In this document: piece by piece, positions 26,054 through 36,207 of the stretch
Numbering within the stretch: position 1 is the stretch's first letter
How the letters are laid out: each line of letters begins with the position of its first letter
Assembly (NCBI RefSeq): GCF_000717055.1
Contig: NZ_JNXI01000019.1
Span: 62,001 to 126,000 of the forward strand
Length of the DNA: 64,000 nt
Direction: 5' to 3'
Origin: Streptomyces iakyrus
GTDB taxonomy: Bacteria > Actinomycetota > Actinomycetes > Streptomycetales > Streptomycetaceae
The notes under the pieces: generated by a model
Database searches by the model: none
What the model was told of the DNA's origin: nothing
The model's input: the letters and a program-made list of their open reading frames with translations, nothing else
Program-made: the position numbers and the translations under genes

Positions 26054-27442
26054 TCAGGAGGCCTTGGCCTTCTCCTCGGTCTTCTCCTTCGGCGCGGCGG
26101 CGACCGGGGCCGGCTTGGCGGCCTCGTAGAACTCCTCGCGCGGCGTCTCCATCGCGCCGAGGGAGACGACCTCGCGCTTGAGGAACATCGCCAGGGTCCA
26201 GTCGGCGAAGACGCGGATCTTGCGGTTCCAGGTCGGCATCGCCAGACCGTGGTAGCCACGGTGCATGTACCAGGCGAGACGGCCCTTGAGCTTGATCTTC
26301 ATCTTGCCCATGACGATCATCGCGACGCCCTTGTGGAGGCCGAGACCGGCCACCGCGCCCTTGTTGGCGTGGGCGTAGTCCTTCTGCGGGAAGCCCCGCA
26401 TGCCGGACACGACGTTGTCTCCGAGGACCTTGGCCTGGCGCAGCGCGTGCTGGGCGTTGGGCGGGCACCAGGCGTTCTCGTTGCCCGCCTTGCGGCCGAC
26501 GAGGTCCGGGACCTGGGCGTTGTCGCCGGCGGCCCAGATGTAGTCGGTGCCCTTGACCTGGAGCGTCGGCTCGCAGTCGACGTGACCGCGGGGGCCCAGC
26601 GGCAGGCCGTAGCGGGCCAGGGCCGGGTTCGGCTTGACGCCGGCGGTCCAGACGATGGTGCTGGAGTCGACCTCCAGGCCGTTCTTCAGCACGACGTGGC
26701 CGTCGACGCAGGAGTCCATGGAGGTGGACAGGTAGACCTCGACGCCGCGGCCTTCGAGGTGCTCCTTGCCGTACTTGCCGAGCTTGGGGCCGACCTCGGG
26801 GAGGATCTTGTCGGCGGCGTCGACCAGGATGAAGCGCATGTCCTCACGGGACACGTTCTTGTAGTACTTCGCCGCGTCGCGGGCCATGTCCTCGACCTCG
26901 CCGATGGTCTCCGCACCGGCGAAGCCGCCGCCCACGAAGACGAAGGTGAGCGCCTTGCGGCGGATCTCCTCGTCGGTGGTGGAGTCGGCCTTGTCCAGCT
27001 GCTCCAGGACGTGGTTGCGCAGGCCGATGGCCTCCTCGACGCCCTTCATGCCGATGCCCTGTTCGGCGAGGCCGGGGATCGGGAAGGTGCGGGAGACCGC
27101 GCCGAGCGCGATCACCAGGTAGTCGAAGGGCAGCTCGTAGGCCTCGCCGACCAGCGGGGAGACTGTGGCGACCTTGCGGTCCTGGTCGATGGTGGTGACC
27201 CGGCCGGTGAGAACCTCCGCCTTGGGCAGCACGCGTCGCAGCGGGACGACGACGTGGCGCGGGGAGATGTTGCCGGCGGCGGCTTCGGGGAGGAAGGGCT
27301 GGTAGGTCATGTACGACCGGGGGTCGACGACCGTGACGGTCGCCTCGCCGTAGCGCATCTTCTTCTGGATGCGCCGAGCTGCGTACAGGCCTACGTACCC
27401 ACCGCCTACTACGAGGATCCTGGGACGCTCCGTGGTGCTCAT
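26054..27442 (-). CDS. ndh: Type II NADH dehydrogenase
   Basis: 462 residues. Single-subunit, non-proton-pumping NADH:menaquinone oxidoreductase at the inner face of the membrane. FAD-binding VVGGGYVGLYAARRI at the start, NADH-binding VFVGGGFAGAETIGEVED in the middle, TAGVKPNP and YIWAAGDNAQVPD near the FAD ribityl site, and a C-terminal amphipathic membrane-binding stretch around WTLAMFLKREVVSL, then an Ala/Lys-rich tail. ATG at 27442 lacks a ribosome site; GATACT ends 7 bases upstream, so a leaderless start is possible. Two Rex-like sites lie upstream. Confidence 0.95.
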   Translation of the reverse strand: MSTTERPRILVVGGGYVGLYAARRIQKKMRYGEATVTVVDPRSYMTYQPFLPEAAAGNISPRHVVVPLRRVLPKAEVLTGRVTTIDQDRKVATVSPLVGEAYELPFDYLVIALGAVSRTFPIPGLAEQGIGMKGVEEAIGLRNHVLEQLDKADSTTDEEIRRKALTFVFVGGGFAGAETIGEVEDMARDAAKYYKNVSREDMRFILVDAADKILPEVGPKLGKYGKEHLEGRGVEVYLSTSMDSCVDGHVVLKNGLEVDSSTIVWTAGVKPNPALARYGLPLGPRGHVDCEPTLQVKGTDYIWAAGDNAQVPDLVGRKAGNENAWCPPNAQHALRQAKVLGDNVVSGMRGFPQKDYAHANKGAVAGLGLHKGVAMIVMGKMKIKLKGRLAWYMHRGYHGLAMPTWNRKIRVFADWTLAMFLKREVVSLGAMETPREEFYEAAKPAPVAAAPKEKTEEKAKAS

Positions 27443-27449
27443 GCCATCG

Positions 27450-27494
27450 AGTATCCACCCGACTCAGGGGGGTGGCTCGTGCGCCCCTTCACAA
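27450..27494 (-). promoter_or_regulatory. ndh proximal promoter with degenerate Rex-like site
   Basis: GATACT (27455-27450) would give a transcript starting at the ndh ATG. TTGTGAAGGGGCGCACGA (27494-27477) overlaps the -35 position; the left half matches the Rex operator TTGTGAA, while the right half has three mismatches to TTCACAA. Confidence 0.45.
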
Positions 27495-27683
27495 GCTTGG
27501 GTGGGGTGTGTGCTATCCTCCGCGGCCCGCGTGATCCATGTCATGGTGACAACCGGGCCGCTTTATGCACCGCCGAGGGTTGTCAATGGCGCGTGAGCTG
27601 CCTCTCTGTACCCGAGGAGGCGCCGTGAGGACCTCCGGAGTGTCACCTCGAGCCTCCTCCCGGACACCTCCATACCATGCTTC

Positions 27684-27707
27684 TGAACATGTTCAAAGGC
27701 CTGTTCA
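27684..27707. promoter_or_regulatory. Palindrome and repeated TGTTCA half-sites
   Basis: TGAACATGTTCA (27684-27695) is a perfect 12-bp palindrome, and TGTTCA recurs at 27702-27707, 12 bases further. The LexA consensus needs four bases between GAAC and GTTC, so this is not a standard SOS box. The surrounding 27495-27798 contains no gene I can support. Confidence 0.45.
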
Positions 27708-27760
27708 GCCCCCGGACGGGTCAACGGGACCCCTCTCTTCGCCCGGGAGGGCCGAATTCC

Positions 27761-27778
27761 TTGTGAAGAACTTCACGA
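27761..27778. promoter_or_regulatory. Rex operator (near-perfect)
   Basis: TTGTGAAGAACTTCACGA matches the Rex consensus TTGTGAA-N4-TTCACAA with one mismatch. Rex senses the NADH/NAD ratio, and ndh is a known type of Rex target in Streptomyces. It lies 319 bases upstream of the ndh start, just after the terminator of the ppx operon, so either ndh has a long leader from a second promoter or the site acts at a distance. Confidence 0.75.
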
Positions 27779-27798
27779 ACTTTTCCGACGGGCTGTCG

Positions 27799-27824
27799 CC
27801 CGGGGGGCGTCCGGACCCCCCGGG
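27799..27824 (-). terminator. Terminator of the divIC-DUF501-ppx operon
   Basis: 9-bp stem CCCGGGGGG / CCCCCCGGG with an 8-base loop, 39 bases after the ppx stop codon on the minus strand. A short purine/A run follows rather than a T-tract. Confidence 0.65.
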
Positions 27825-27862
27825 AGACGCTCATTCGTGATCCATGCCTGCTCAGAAGCGGG

Positions 27863-28804
27863 CTACGCGACCGACCACGCGATGCCGTCGAGGATGTCGT
27901 GCTCGCTCACGACGACCTCCTGGGCGCCGATCCGCTCCATGATCGACAGGAGGACGAGGGCACCCGCCCCGATCACGTCGACCCGGCCGGGATGCATGGA
28001 CGGCACGGCCGCGCGCTCGGCGTGGGTGGAGCGCAGCAGCCACCCGGTGATCTCGCGGACCCGGTCGTGGGAGACGCGGGAGTGGTGGATGGCCTGCGAG
28101 TCGTACTCGGGCAGCTCCTGGGCGATCGCCGACACGGTCGTCACCGAACCGGCCAGGCCGACCAGCGTGCGCGCCTCGCGCAGCGGGACCGTCTGCTCGG
28201 CGAGGTCGAGGGCGGCCTCGATGTCGGCCCGCATCGCCGCGATCTGCTCCTCGGTCGGCGGGTCGCTCACCTCACCGTCCCGGACCAGGTGCCGCTCGGT
28301 CAGGCGGACACAGCCGATGTCCACCGAGCGGGCCGCGCGGACCCGGTCGTCGCCCACGACGAACTCGGTCGAGCCGCCGCCGATGTCCACCACCAGGTAG
28401 GGCTTGGGGAGGTGGTCGCCCCCGGCGAGCTCCTTGGTGGCGCCGGTGAAGGAGAACGCGGCCTCCTGGTCCCCGGTGATCACCTCCGGCTCGACACCGA
28501 GGATGTCCAGCACGCCGCGCACGAACTCGTCCCGGTTCTCGGCGTCCCGGGAGGCGGAGGTCGCCACGAACCGAAGCCGCTCAGCCCCGTGCTCCTTGAT
28601 GATCCCGGCGTACTCGCGGCAGGCCGCGAAGGTCCGCTGGAGTGCCTCGGGGGCGAGCCGGCCGGTGCGGTCGACGCCCTGCCCGAGCCGCACGATCGTC
28701 ATCCGGCGGTCCAGGTCCACCAGCTCGCCGGTGGCCGGGTCGGCGTCGGCGACCAGGAGGCGGATGGAGTTCGTACCGCAGTCCACGGCGGCGACACGGG
28801 TCAC
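27863..28804 (-). CDS. ppx: Ppx/GppA family exopolyphosphatase
   Basis: 313 residues of the short actinobacterial Ppx/GppA type. ASKHA fold: phosphate-binding AAVDCGTNSIRLLVAD at the N-terminus, ATSASRDAENRDEF, the second phosphate loop VVDIGGGSTEFVVG and VGLAGSVTTVSAIA. Such enzymes hydrolyse short-chain polyphosphate and may act on pppGpp. GTG at 28804 overlaps the DUF501 stop as GTGA, with GAGGAGG upstream, so it is translationally coupled. Confidence 0.92.
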   Translation of the reverse strand: MTRVAAVDCGTNSIRLLVADADPATGELVDLDRRMTIVRLGQGVDRTGRLAPEALQRTFAACREYAGIIKEHGAERLRFVATSASRDAENRDEFVRGVLDILGVEPEVITGDQEAAFSFTGATKELAGGDHLPKPYLVVDIGGGSTEFVVGDDRVRAARSVDIGCVRLTERHLVRDGEVSDPPTEEQIAAMRADIEAALDLAEQTVPLREARTLVGLAGSVTTVSAIAQELPEYDSQAIHHSRVSHDRVREITGWLLRSTHAERAAVPSMHPGRVDVIGAGALVLLSIMERIGAQEVVVSEHDILDGIAWSVA

Positions 28805-29331
28805 TGGGCCTCCTCCTCGACGGGCGTCACACACGGGCCCTTGCGCCACCACTCGGGCAGCATCGTGATCGCCTCGTCGCCGAGCGGGTTCACCCCGGGG
28901 CCCGCGGCCAGCGAGTGGCCCACCAGCACGTGCAGGCACTTCACCCGGTCCGGCATGCCGCCCGCGCTCGGGAAGTTCTTCAGCTCCTCGATCTCGTCGC
29001 GCCGCCGGATGTAGTCCTCGTGCGCGGCCCGGTACGCCGCCGCCAGCTCCGGGTCCGAGGCCAGCCGCTCGGTCATCTCCTTCATCACGCCGTTGGCCTC
29101 CAGCGTGCCGATCGCCGAGGCGGCGCGCGGGCACGTCAGGTAGTACAGCGTGGGGAACGGCGTCCCGTCCGGCAGCCGCGGGGCCGTCTCGACGACGTCC
29201 GGCTGTCCGCACGGGCAGCGGTGGGCGATCGCGCGCAGACCGCGCGGGGGCCGGCCGAGCTGCTGCTTGAAGGCCTCGACGTCCGCATCGGTGGGTTCGG
29301 TGCGCGGGGTGGTCGGCGGGGGCGTTTCCAT
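28801..29331 (-). CDS. DUF501 domain protein
   Basis: 176 residues. The pattern FKQQLGRPPRGLRAIAHRCPCGQPDVV, then PFPTLYYLTCP and MPDRVKCLHVLVGHSLAAGP is characteristic of DUF501, a conserved actinobacterial family. Cysteines in HRCPCG, TCP and KCLH could bind a metal or cluster; function is unknown. It lies in the conserved eno-divIC-DUF501-ppx order. ATG at 29331 was chosen for family start; only a weak GAAGA ribosome site precedes it. Confidence 0.9.
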   Translation of the reverse strand: METPPPTTPRTEPTDADVEAFKQQLGRPPRGLRAIAHRCPCGQPDVVETAPRLPDGTPFPTLYYLTCPRAASAIGTLEANGVMKEMTERLASDPELAAAYRAAHEDYIRRRDEIEELKNFPSAGGMPDRVKCLHVLVGHSLAAGPGVNPLGDEAITMLPEWWRKGPCVTPVEEEAQ

Positions 29332-29378
29332 GACTGTCTTCAGGCTGTCTTTCTCTGATCGCAGGCTGGGAGGCCAGG

Positions 29379-29855
29379 TCACTGGCCGGAGGCGTCGGAC
29401 TTGTCGACGCCGTCCCAGACGTTGGAGTACCAAGGGCGGTCCGCCGCCCCCAGGTCGGTGCGCGACTGCTTCGCCGCGTGCGGGTCGATGACGATGAATC
29501 CCGTCTCCCCCGGCATGACGTAGTGCAACCGCTTCCGGATCTGCTGCTCGGCGTACGCGTCGTCCTGCCAGCGCGCCTTCAGGTCGCGCAGCCGTTCGAC
29601 GCGCTCACGGGCCTGCCGCTGTTCGCGCTGGAGGTCGTCGATCTCCGCACGCTGCGAGACGTACTCCCGCATCGGGTAGGCCAGGGCCACGATCAGCGAG
29701 CACATCACCAGGGCGAGCAGCGCGGCCCGGCCGGTCAGCCGCGAGCGGCGGGCCTGGCGTTTGGTCTGGGAGCGGTAGACCCGGGCCGCGGTCTGCTCGC
29801 CGAGCAACCGGATCCTGGTCGCGGTGGAGAACCGGTCCCGGTCCTTCACGGCCAT
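29379..29855 (-). CDS. divIC: FtsB/DivIC-family septum formation initiator
   Basis: 158 residues. Basic N-terminal cytoplasmic tail, one membrane helix (ALLALVMCSLIVALAYPM, about 45-62), then a coiled coil (QRAEIDDLQREQRQARERVE) and the conserved LKARWQDDAYAEQQIRKRL - YVMPGETGFIV segment of FtsB/DivIC. Bitopic division protein working with FtsQ/FtsL at the septum. GGAGG lies 9 bases before ATG 29855. Downstream of eno in the same direction. Confidence 0.92.
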   Translation of the reverse strand: MAVKDRDRFSTATRIRLLGEQTAARVYRSQTKRQARRSRLTGRAALLALVMCSLIVALAYPMREYVSQRAEIDDLQREQRQARERVERLRDLKARWQDDAYAEQQIRKRLHYVMPGETGFIVIDPHAAKQSRTDLGAADRPWYSNVWDGVDKSDASGQ

Positions 29856-29888
29856 GTCAGTCCGCCTCCCGCTCCACCGTCATACGCG

Positions 29889-29943
29889 CGTACGTCCCCG
29901 GACACGGTACGGGACCGGGTACGGGGACGTACGTACGACGCTG
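29889..29943 (-). terminator. Hairpin after enolase
   Basis: 12-bp arms CGTACGTCCCCG / CGGGGACGTACG with a 31-base loop that itself holds GTAC repeats, 17 bases after the enolase stop and 33 bases before divIC. No T-tract, so readthrough into divIC is likely partial. Confidence 0.5.
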
Positions 29944-29959
29944 CCTCTTGTGGCCGGGG

Positions 29960-31324
<1,365 letters not shown>

Positions 31325-31426
31325 CTAACCGGCTCCGGGCGATCGGCCACCGGGTCGCCCACCCCATGGACAGAACCGAGAGTAAATTGTTTCCGAACGG
31401 AACAAAGCCGGTTCGCGAAGTCCGGC

Positions 31427-31475
31427 AAAAAAACCCCGCTCCGGCGCGTACGGGGGATGACGCGCCGGAGCGGGG
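31427..31475 (-). terminator. Strong rho-independent terminator of rpfA
   Basis: 16-bp perfect stem CCCCGCTCCGGCGCGT / ACGCGCCGGAGCGGGG with a 10-base loop, followed on the minus strand by TTTTTTTGCC. It begins 39 bases after the rpfA stop codon. Confidence 0.95.
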
Positions 31476-31513
31476 AGCCGGTGGGCCCTGGGCGGGCCCG
31501 GGTGGGCCGCTGC

Positions 31514-32218
<705 letters not shown>

Positions 32219-32221
32219 TCA

Positions 32222-32385
32222 CCGACGCCTGCGAGGTGAGCTGTCGGGTTCGGGCCGGTTGAGTTGCCCGGCCGCGCCCCTCCCGGGACGCGGCTTCACC
32301 CCAAGCCCTTCCGGCACAACCGGCCGGTCGGGCACCTACCTTGGGTCCCCCGCTCCTGCCTACGGCGCTTGACGCGACGACTGTT
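32222..32385 (-). ncRNA. c-di-AMP (ydaO-yuaA type) riboswitch in the rpfA leader
   Basis: On the minus strand the leader contains the ydaO-like conserved blocks GGAGCGGGGGACCCAAGG (32357-32340) and TTGGGGTGAAGCCG (32310-32290 region), then AACCCGACAGCTCACCTCG and a terminal GTCGGTGAGG close to the start codon. Ligand-binding riboswitches of this class respond to cyclic di-AMP and typically turn off cell-wall hydrolase expression when the messenger is abundant. Boundaries are approximate. Confidence 0.85.
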
Positions 32386-32434
32386 CCCGTGCGGCCGCTG
32401 GCAGGATTCGGCGTTGCGGCAGCCGGGGCTCGCG

Positions 32435-32480
32435 GTGACGAGCGGTCACGACCGTAGACACGCGGCCCACGGAATTTCAA
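32435..32480 (-). promoter_or_regulatory. rpfA promoter with inverted repeat at the start point
   Basis: TTGAAA (32480-32475), an 18-base spacer and TACGGT (32456-32451) predict transcription from about 32443, leaving a leader of some 237 bases that holds the riboswitch. GTGAC-cgctc-GTCAC (32449-32435) lies exactly at the start point and could bind a regulator. Confidence 0.6.
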
Positions 32481-32606
32481 AGACGATCAAGGCTTCTGAG
32501 ATCTATCTCTCACTGGCCTTATACAGGACATTAAGCATGAAAACGTGACGTGAACTCACCCGGTTTAGGGGGGACTTCGACCACCGTTTCCGCAGTGCCC
32601 GAACAG

Positions 32607-33560
32607 CTACTTCTCGTCCGCTTCGCCCTCGACCGCGAGCGCCTGACCGGGGTGGATGAGGTCGGGGTCGGCGCCGACCGCCTTCTCGTTGCCCTCGTAG
32701 AGCGCATGCCATCCGCCGTCGACACGAAGGGCGTCGGCGATGGACCAGAGGCTGTCGCCGACGCCCACGATGTAGGCACCCTCGGACGCGTCGCCGGAAC
32801 TCTCGTCGGCGGGCGCGGAGTGACGGCCCGTGGACTTCTCCGCACCGTCGCTCCCGGGCGCGCGGGTTTCGTCCGCACTGGGACCGCGATGGCGGCCGGA
32901 GCCGGTCTCGGCCGACGCCGAGGAGTCGTCGCCCTGCCGCGAGTTGCCGGACGCGCCACCCTCGGGAGTGGCCGACGGGGAGCCGCCCGGCTGCCCATTC
33001 CGCGACGAGCCGTCGGTTTCGCGTGACGTGTCGGTCTTGGCGGTTTCGTCCTTCGAAGACGACGACGCGTCAGGCGACGGAGACGACGAGGGACTTTCAG
33101 AAGGGGACGACCCCAGCGAATCGAGCAATCCGGGCGAGTCCACCTCGCCGGCTGAGTCGGACGAGTCGGGTGATTCCGACCCCGTGTCCTGCTGGAGCCC
33201 CGAGAGCAGTCCGCAGGTACGCCATGCGCCGACCCCCTGGTCGGCGAGGATTCTCTCGGCCACGGCTATCTGCTGGGAGCGGCTGGCCAGATCGGCGCTC
33301 GCGGCATAGTCGAGGCCGCCGTGCTTCTCCCAGTCGTCCTGGGACAACTGGAGGCCGCCGTAGTAGCCGTTGCCGCTGTTCTGGCTCCAGGCGCCGCCGG
33401 TCTCGCAGTCCGCGACCCGGTCCCAGGTCGTGCCGTCGGCCGCGCTGGCACCGGAGGCCCCGAGGAGCGGGATAGCGATGGCGGAACCGGTCACCCCGGC
33501 CGCCACGAGGAGAGCCGGAGCCTGGCGGGGGCGGCGGTGCCGACCGTTCCCGGAGAGCAT
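32607..33560 (-). CDS. rpfC: Second resuscitation-promoting factor with LysM (RpfC-like)
   Basis: 317 residues. Signal peptide ending GASGASAADGTTW; Rpf domain (about 40-118) with RVADCETGGAWSQNSGNGYY, the catalytic Glu in CETGG; a very long Ser/Asp/Gly/Pro linker (about 120-255, for example SPSESPSSSPSPDASSSSKD); C-terminal LysM with YIVGVGDSLWSIADAL and HPGQAL. AAAGG lies 7 bases before ATG 33560. It lies directly upstream of rpfA in the same direction, 400 bases apart, with its own promoter and no riboswitch. The symbol is from memory of the S. coelicolor rpf set. Confidence 0.92.
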   Translation of the reverse strand: MLSGNGRHRRPRQAPALLVAAGVTGSAIAIPLLGASGASAADGTTWDRVADCETGGAWSQNSGNGYYGGLQLSQDDWEKHGGLDYAASADLASRSQQIAVAERILADQGVGAWRTCGLLSGLQQDTGSESPDSSDSAGEVDSPGLLDSLGSSPSESPSSSPSPDASSSSKDETAKTDTSRETDGSSRNGQPGGSPSATPEGGASGNSRQGDDSSASAETGSGRHRGPSADETRAPGSDGAEKSTGRHSAPADESSGDASEGAYIVGVGDSLWSIADALRVDGGWHALYEGNEKAVGADPDLIHPGQALAVEGEADEK

Positions 33561-33624
33561 ACGGAGACCTTTCGCGAGACAGCAGTGACCGAGGCGGTGC
33601 GATTCCCCGCCGCGTTGATGGGTG

Positions 33625-33656
33625 AACGTATCGGCAGTCGATCACTTGTCACAAGT
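33625..33656 (-). promoter_or_regulatory. rpfC promoter with palindrome over the -35
   Basis: TTGTGA (33654-33649), 18 bases, TACGTT (33630-33625). The -35 lies within ACTTG-tga-CAAGT (33656-33644), a perfect 5-bp inverted repeat. Predicted start about 33617, 57 bases before the ATG. Confidence 0.6.
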
Positions 33657-33681
33657 TCATGCCGCGCAGATCACGTGAAGA

Positions 33682-34980
33682 TCACAAGTCTGATGTTTCG
33701 TCACGTTCGGCGGGCGCGAACTCCACCGGCAGGGTGCGCAGCCCTCGCATGATGAGGCCGCCACGCCATCTGAGCTCGGCCGGATTCGCCGCGAGCCGGA
33801 GGTCCGGGAGGCGGGTCAGGAGCGTGGCGAGCGCGGTCTGGCCCTCCAGCCGGGCGAGCGGGGCTCCGAGGCAGTAGTGGATGCCGTGGCCGTACCCGAG
33901 GTGCTGGTTGTCGCGGCGGGAGAGGTCCAGCGCGTCCGGATCGGCGAACCGCTCCGGGTCGCGGTCCGCGGCGGCCAGGACCACGAGGACGGGGTCGCCC
34001 GCCTCGATGCGCTGCCCGCCGAGGGTGAGGGGCTGCGTGGCGAAGCGCCAGGTGGCGAGTTCGACGGGGCCGTCGTAGCGGAGGAGTTCCTCGACGCCGG
34101 TCTCCAGCAGGCCGGTCTCCCCCGCGGCGAGGGACGCCTGGAGCCGGGCGCGCTGCCCGGCGTGGGTGAGCAGGGCGTAGGTGCCGTTGCCGATCAGGTT
34201 CACGGTCGTCTCGAAACCGGCGAACAGCAGGATGAAGGCCATGGCCGCCGCCTCGTTCTCCGTGAGGTGCTCGCCGTGGTCGGAGGCGCGGATGAGGCCG
34301 GAGATGAGGTCCTCGCCGGGGGCGGGCTCGGCGGGCAGCGCCTCGCGCTTGCGGTGGATGAGGTCGGCGAGGTAGCCGCGCATCTTCTTCACGGACCGCG
34401 CCACGCCGCCGCGCGGCCCGCCCTGGTGGCGGATCATCATGCCCGCCCAGTCGCGGAAGTCGTCCTGGTCCTCGCGCGGGACGCCGAGCAGGTCGCAGAT
34501 GGCGTAGATGGGGAGCGGGAAGGCGAACTCGTGGATGAGGTCGGCGGATCCCTTCCGCGCGAACCCGTCGATGAGGGTGTCGGTGAGCTCCTGCACCCGT
34601 GGCGCGAACTCGGCGACCCGGCGCGGGGTGAACGCCTTGGACACCAGCCGGCGGAGCCGGGTGTGGTCCGGCGGGTCGATGTTGAGCAGATGCGTCATCA
34701 GCTCGGCCTTGCGCTCTCCGGGGATGCCGGTCTTGCCCTTGGCGTGCGCAGGTTCGTCGTGATGCGCGGGGTTCTTCGAGAGCCGGCTGTCGGCGAGCGT
34801 CTGCCTGGCGTCGGCGTACCGCGTGACCAGCCAGGCCTCCACACCGCTGGGGAGCCGCGTCTTGTGGACGGGGCTGTGCTCACGGAGCCAGGCGTAGGCG
34901 GGGTAGGGATCGCTCGCGAACTCCCAGGTGAACAGGTCGGGAGCGGTCGCGGGTGTGCTGGGCTGGGGCTGGTCGGTCAC
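33682..34980 (-). CDS. Cytochrome P450 (CYP107-like)
   Basis: 432 residues. Heme-binding LGYGHGIHYCLGAPLARLE with the axial Cys, I-helix LFAGFETTVNLIGNG, K-helix ExxR in VEELLRYDG, and the substrate region NIDPPDHTRLRRLVSKAFTP. Soluble bacterial class I P450, needing a ferredoxin partner that is not encoded nearby. It resembles CYP107 enzymes and, by position after the rpf genes, the CYP107U1 of S. coelicolor, from memory. GTG at 34980 is favoured because TACGGT ends 6 bases upstream (leaderless); ATG at 35025 would extend it by 15 residues. Confidence 0.9.
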   Translation of the reverse strand: MTDQPQPSTPATAPDLFTWEFASDPYPAYAWLREHSPVHKTRLPSGVEAWLVTRYADARQTLADSRLSKNPAHHDEPAHAKGKTGIPGERKAELMTHLLNIDPPDHTRLRRLVSKAFTPRRVAEFAPRVQELTDTLIDGFARKGSADLIHEFAFPLPIYAICDLLGVPREDQDDFRDWAGMMIRHQGGPRGGVARSVKKMRGYLADLIHRKREALPAEPAPGEDLISGLIRASDHGEHLTENEAAAMAFILLFAGFETTVNLIGNGTYALLTHAGQRARLQASLAAGETGLLETGVEELLRYDGPVELATWRFATQPLTLGGQRIEAGDPVLVVLAAADRDPERFADPDALDLSRRDNQHLGYGHGIHYCLGAPLARLEGQTALATLLTRLPDLRLAANPAELRWRGGLIMRGLRTLPVEFAPAERDETSDL

Positions 34981-35102
34981 GCCTCGACCGTATCCGGCTT
35001 GCGGGAGCGCTCCTGCCTCCGTCATGGCTGGGCCGGCTCCCACGGCGCTGTTCCGGCCCTGGTTCCGGCGTCCGGAAGCCCCCGCCCTCGTCGCCGGGCT
35101 CC

Positions 35103-36122
35103 TCAGCCCTCGGCCTCCCTGATCGCGTCCCGGTACGCGCGGGCCGCCGCTCTCAGGGCCGCCTCCGGGTCGACGCCCTCCGACTCGGCGCGGACCGCCA
35201 GGGCCAGGATGTCGTAGCCGATGCCCTCGACGGGCGGGAGCGGTACGTCCAGGTTCGCCGTGCGGGTGCGGGAGGCCAGTTTGGCGGCGAGGGCCAGGCC
35301 GGGCTGGCCGAGGGGTATGCCCTCGGTGACCGAGGTGCGCTGCTTCTCGACCGCCTTGGTGCGCAGCCAGTGCTCCTTGACCTCCTCGGGGGTCGTGGCC
35401 GTCGCGTCACCGAAGACGTGCGGGTGGCGGTGGATCAGCTTGGCGACGATGCCACCGGCCACGTCGTCGATGGAGAAGGGCTCCTCGCCGTCCTCCGGGC
35501 GGCCCTCCTCGGCGATGCGGGCGTGGAAGACGACCTGGAGCAGGACGTCGCCGAGCTCCTCGCGCAGTTCGTCGCGGTCGCCCTCCTCGATCGCCTCGAC
35601 GAGTTCGTACGCCTCCTCGATGCCGTACTTGGCCAGGCCCTCGTGCGTCTGCCGGGAGGACCAGGGGCATTCGGCGCGGATGCGGTCCATGACCTGGACG
35701 AGGTCGAGGAGCCGGGCGCCCGGGAGGTCGTAGGAGGCGGGCAGCAGCTCCAGCTCGGGCATGGCGATACGACCGGTGCCGGCGAGGCGGGCCAGGCCGT
35801 CCGTCAGGGCCGGTTCGCCCTCGCCCGTCGCCACCACGACCACCGTGTGTCCGCCGGCGCAGGAGTCGACCAGTTCCTGCGCGGTCGGGGACGCCTCCGC
35901 GACGGTGATCCCCGCCTCGCGCAGGTACGGCAACTGCGGGTGGGCGCCGTCCGCGCACAGCACCCGGTCCGCCGCGTGCAGTGCCTGCCAGGCGGGCCAG
36001 GAGAGCAGACCGGGGGCGACGCGGTGGCTGGTGGTGAGCAGGACGATGCGGCCGGGGGCGGCGGCCGCGGCGGGAGCGGTCCGCTCGGGGCCCGGGGCGG
36101 CTTCGGGGCTGTTGGCGTTCAC
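35103..36122 (-). CDS. mazG: Nucleoside triphosphate pyrophosphohydrolase (MazG)
   Basis: 339 residues. C-terminal MazG all-alpha NTP pyrophosphohydrolase domain (about 145-330) with LLDLVQVMDRIRAECPWSSR and the metal-binding EEAYELVEAIEEGDRDELRE followed by ELGDVLLQVVFHARI. An N-terminal segment (26-125) looks like a degenerate tetrapyrrole-methylase-type domain, as in YabN-like fusions. Removes aberrant nucleotides and lowers alarmone-linked dNTP pools. GTG at 36122 has no ribosome site; TAGCTT ends 6 bases upstream, indicating a leaderless mRNA. A DnaA box lies 27 bases upstream of the -10. Confidence 0.9.
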   Translation of the reverse strand: MNANSPEAAPGPERTAPAAAAAPGRIVLLTTSHRVAPGLLSWPAWQALHAADRVLCADGAHPQLPYLREAGITVAEASPTAQELVDSCAGGHTVVVVATGEGEPALTDGLARLAGTGRIAMPELELLPASYDLPGARLLDLVQVMDRIRAECPWSSRQTHEGLAKYGIEEAYELVEAIEEGDRDELREELGDVLLQVVFHARIAEEGRPEDGEEPFSIDDVAGGIVAKLIHRHPHVFGDATATTPEEVKEHWLRTKAVEKQRTSVTEGIPLGQPGLALAAKLASRTRTANLDVPLPPVEGIGYDILALAVRAESEGVDPEAALRAAARAYRDAIREAEG

Positions 36123-36160
36123 GTTTCGAAGCTATCCCACGTCGCCGACAGCGCCCGAAG

Positions 36161-36169
36161 TTATCCACA
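36161..36169 (+). promoter_or_regulatory. DnaA box in the mazG promoter
   Basis: TTATCCACA, a perfect 9-mer, lies just upstream of where the mazG -35 would be. A second perfect copy (45259-45267) has the same position relative to the mfd -10 box. Confidence 0.55.
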
Positions 36170-36207
36170 GGGTCCACGGGCCCGGAGGGGCCCGGACCCG
36201 GCGGGTT

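Noticed and set aside
27685..27694. LexA-type SOS box
   Set aside because: GAAC and GTTC are separated by two bases, whereas the Gram-positive LexA site needs four.
27565..27840. Possible 91-residue plus-strand gene upstream of ndh
   Set aside because: It would span the Rex operator and the terminator hairpin, has no ribosome site and no recognisable sequence.
32435..32449. Crp site at the rpfA start point
   Set aside because: GTGAC-N5-GTCAC does not fit the Crp spacing of GTG-N8-CAC, so it is only noted as an inverted repeat.
36161..36169. Replication origin at the DnaA box
   Set aside because: Single 9-mers at two separate promoters, no cluster of boxes, no AT-rich unwinding region and no dnaA-dnaN genes.
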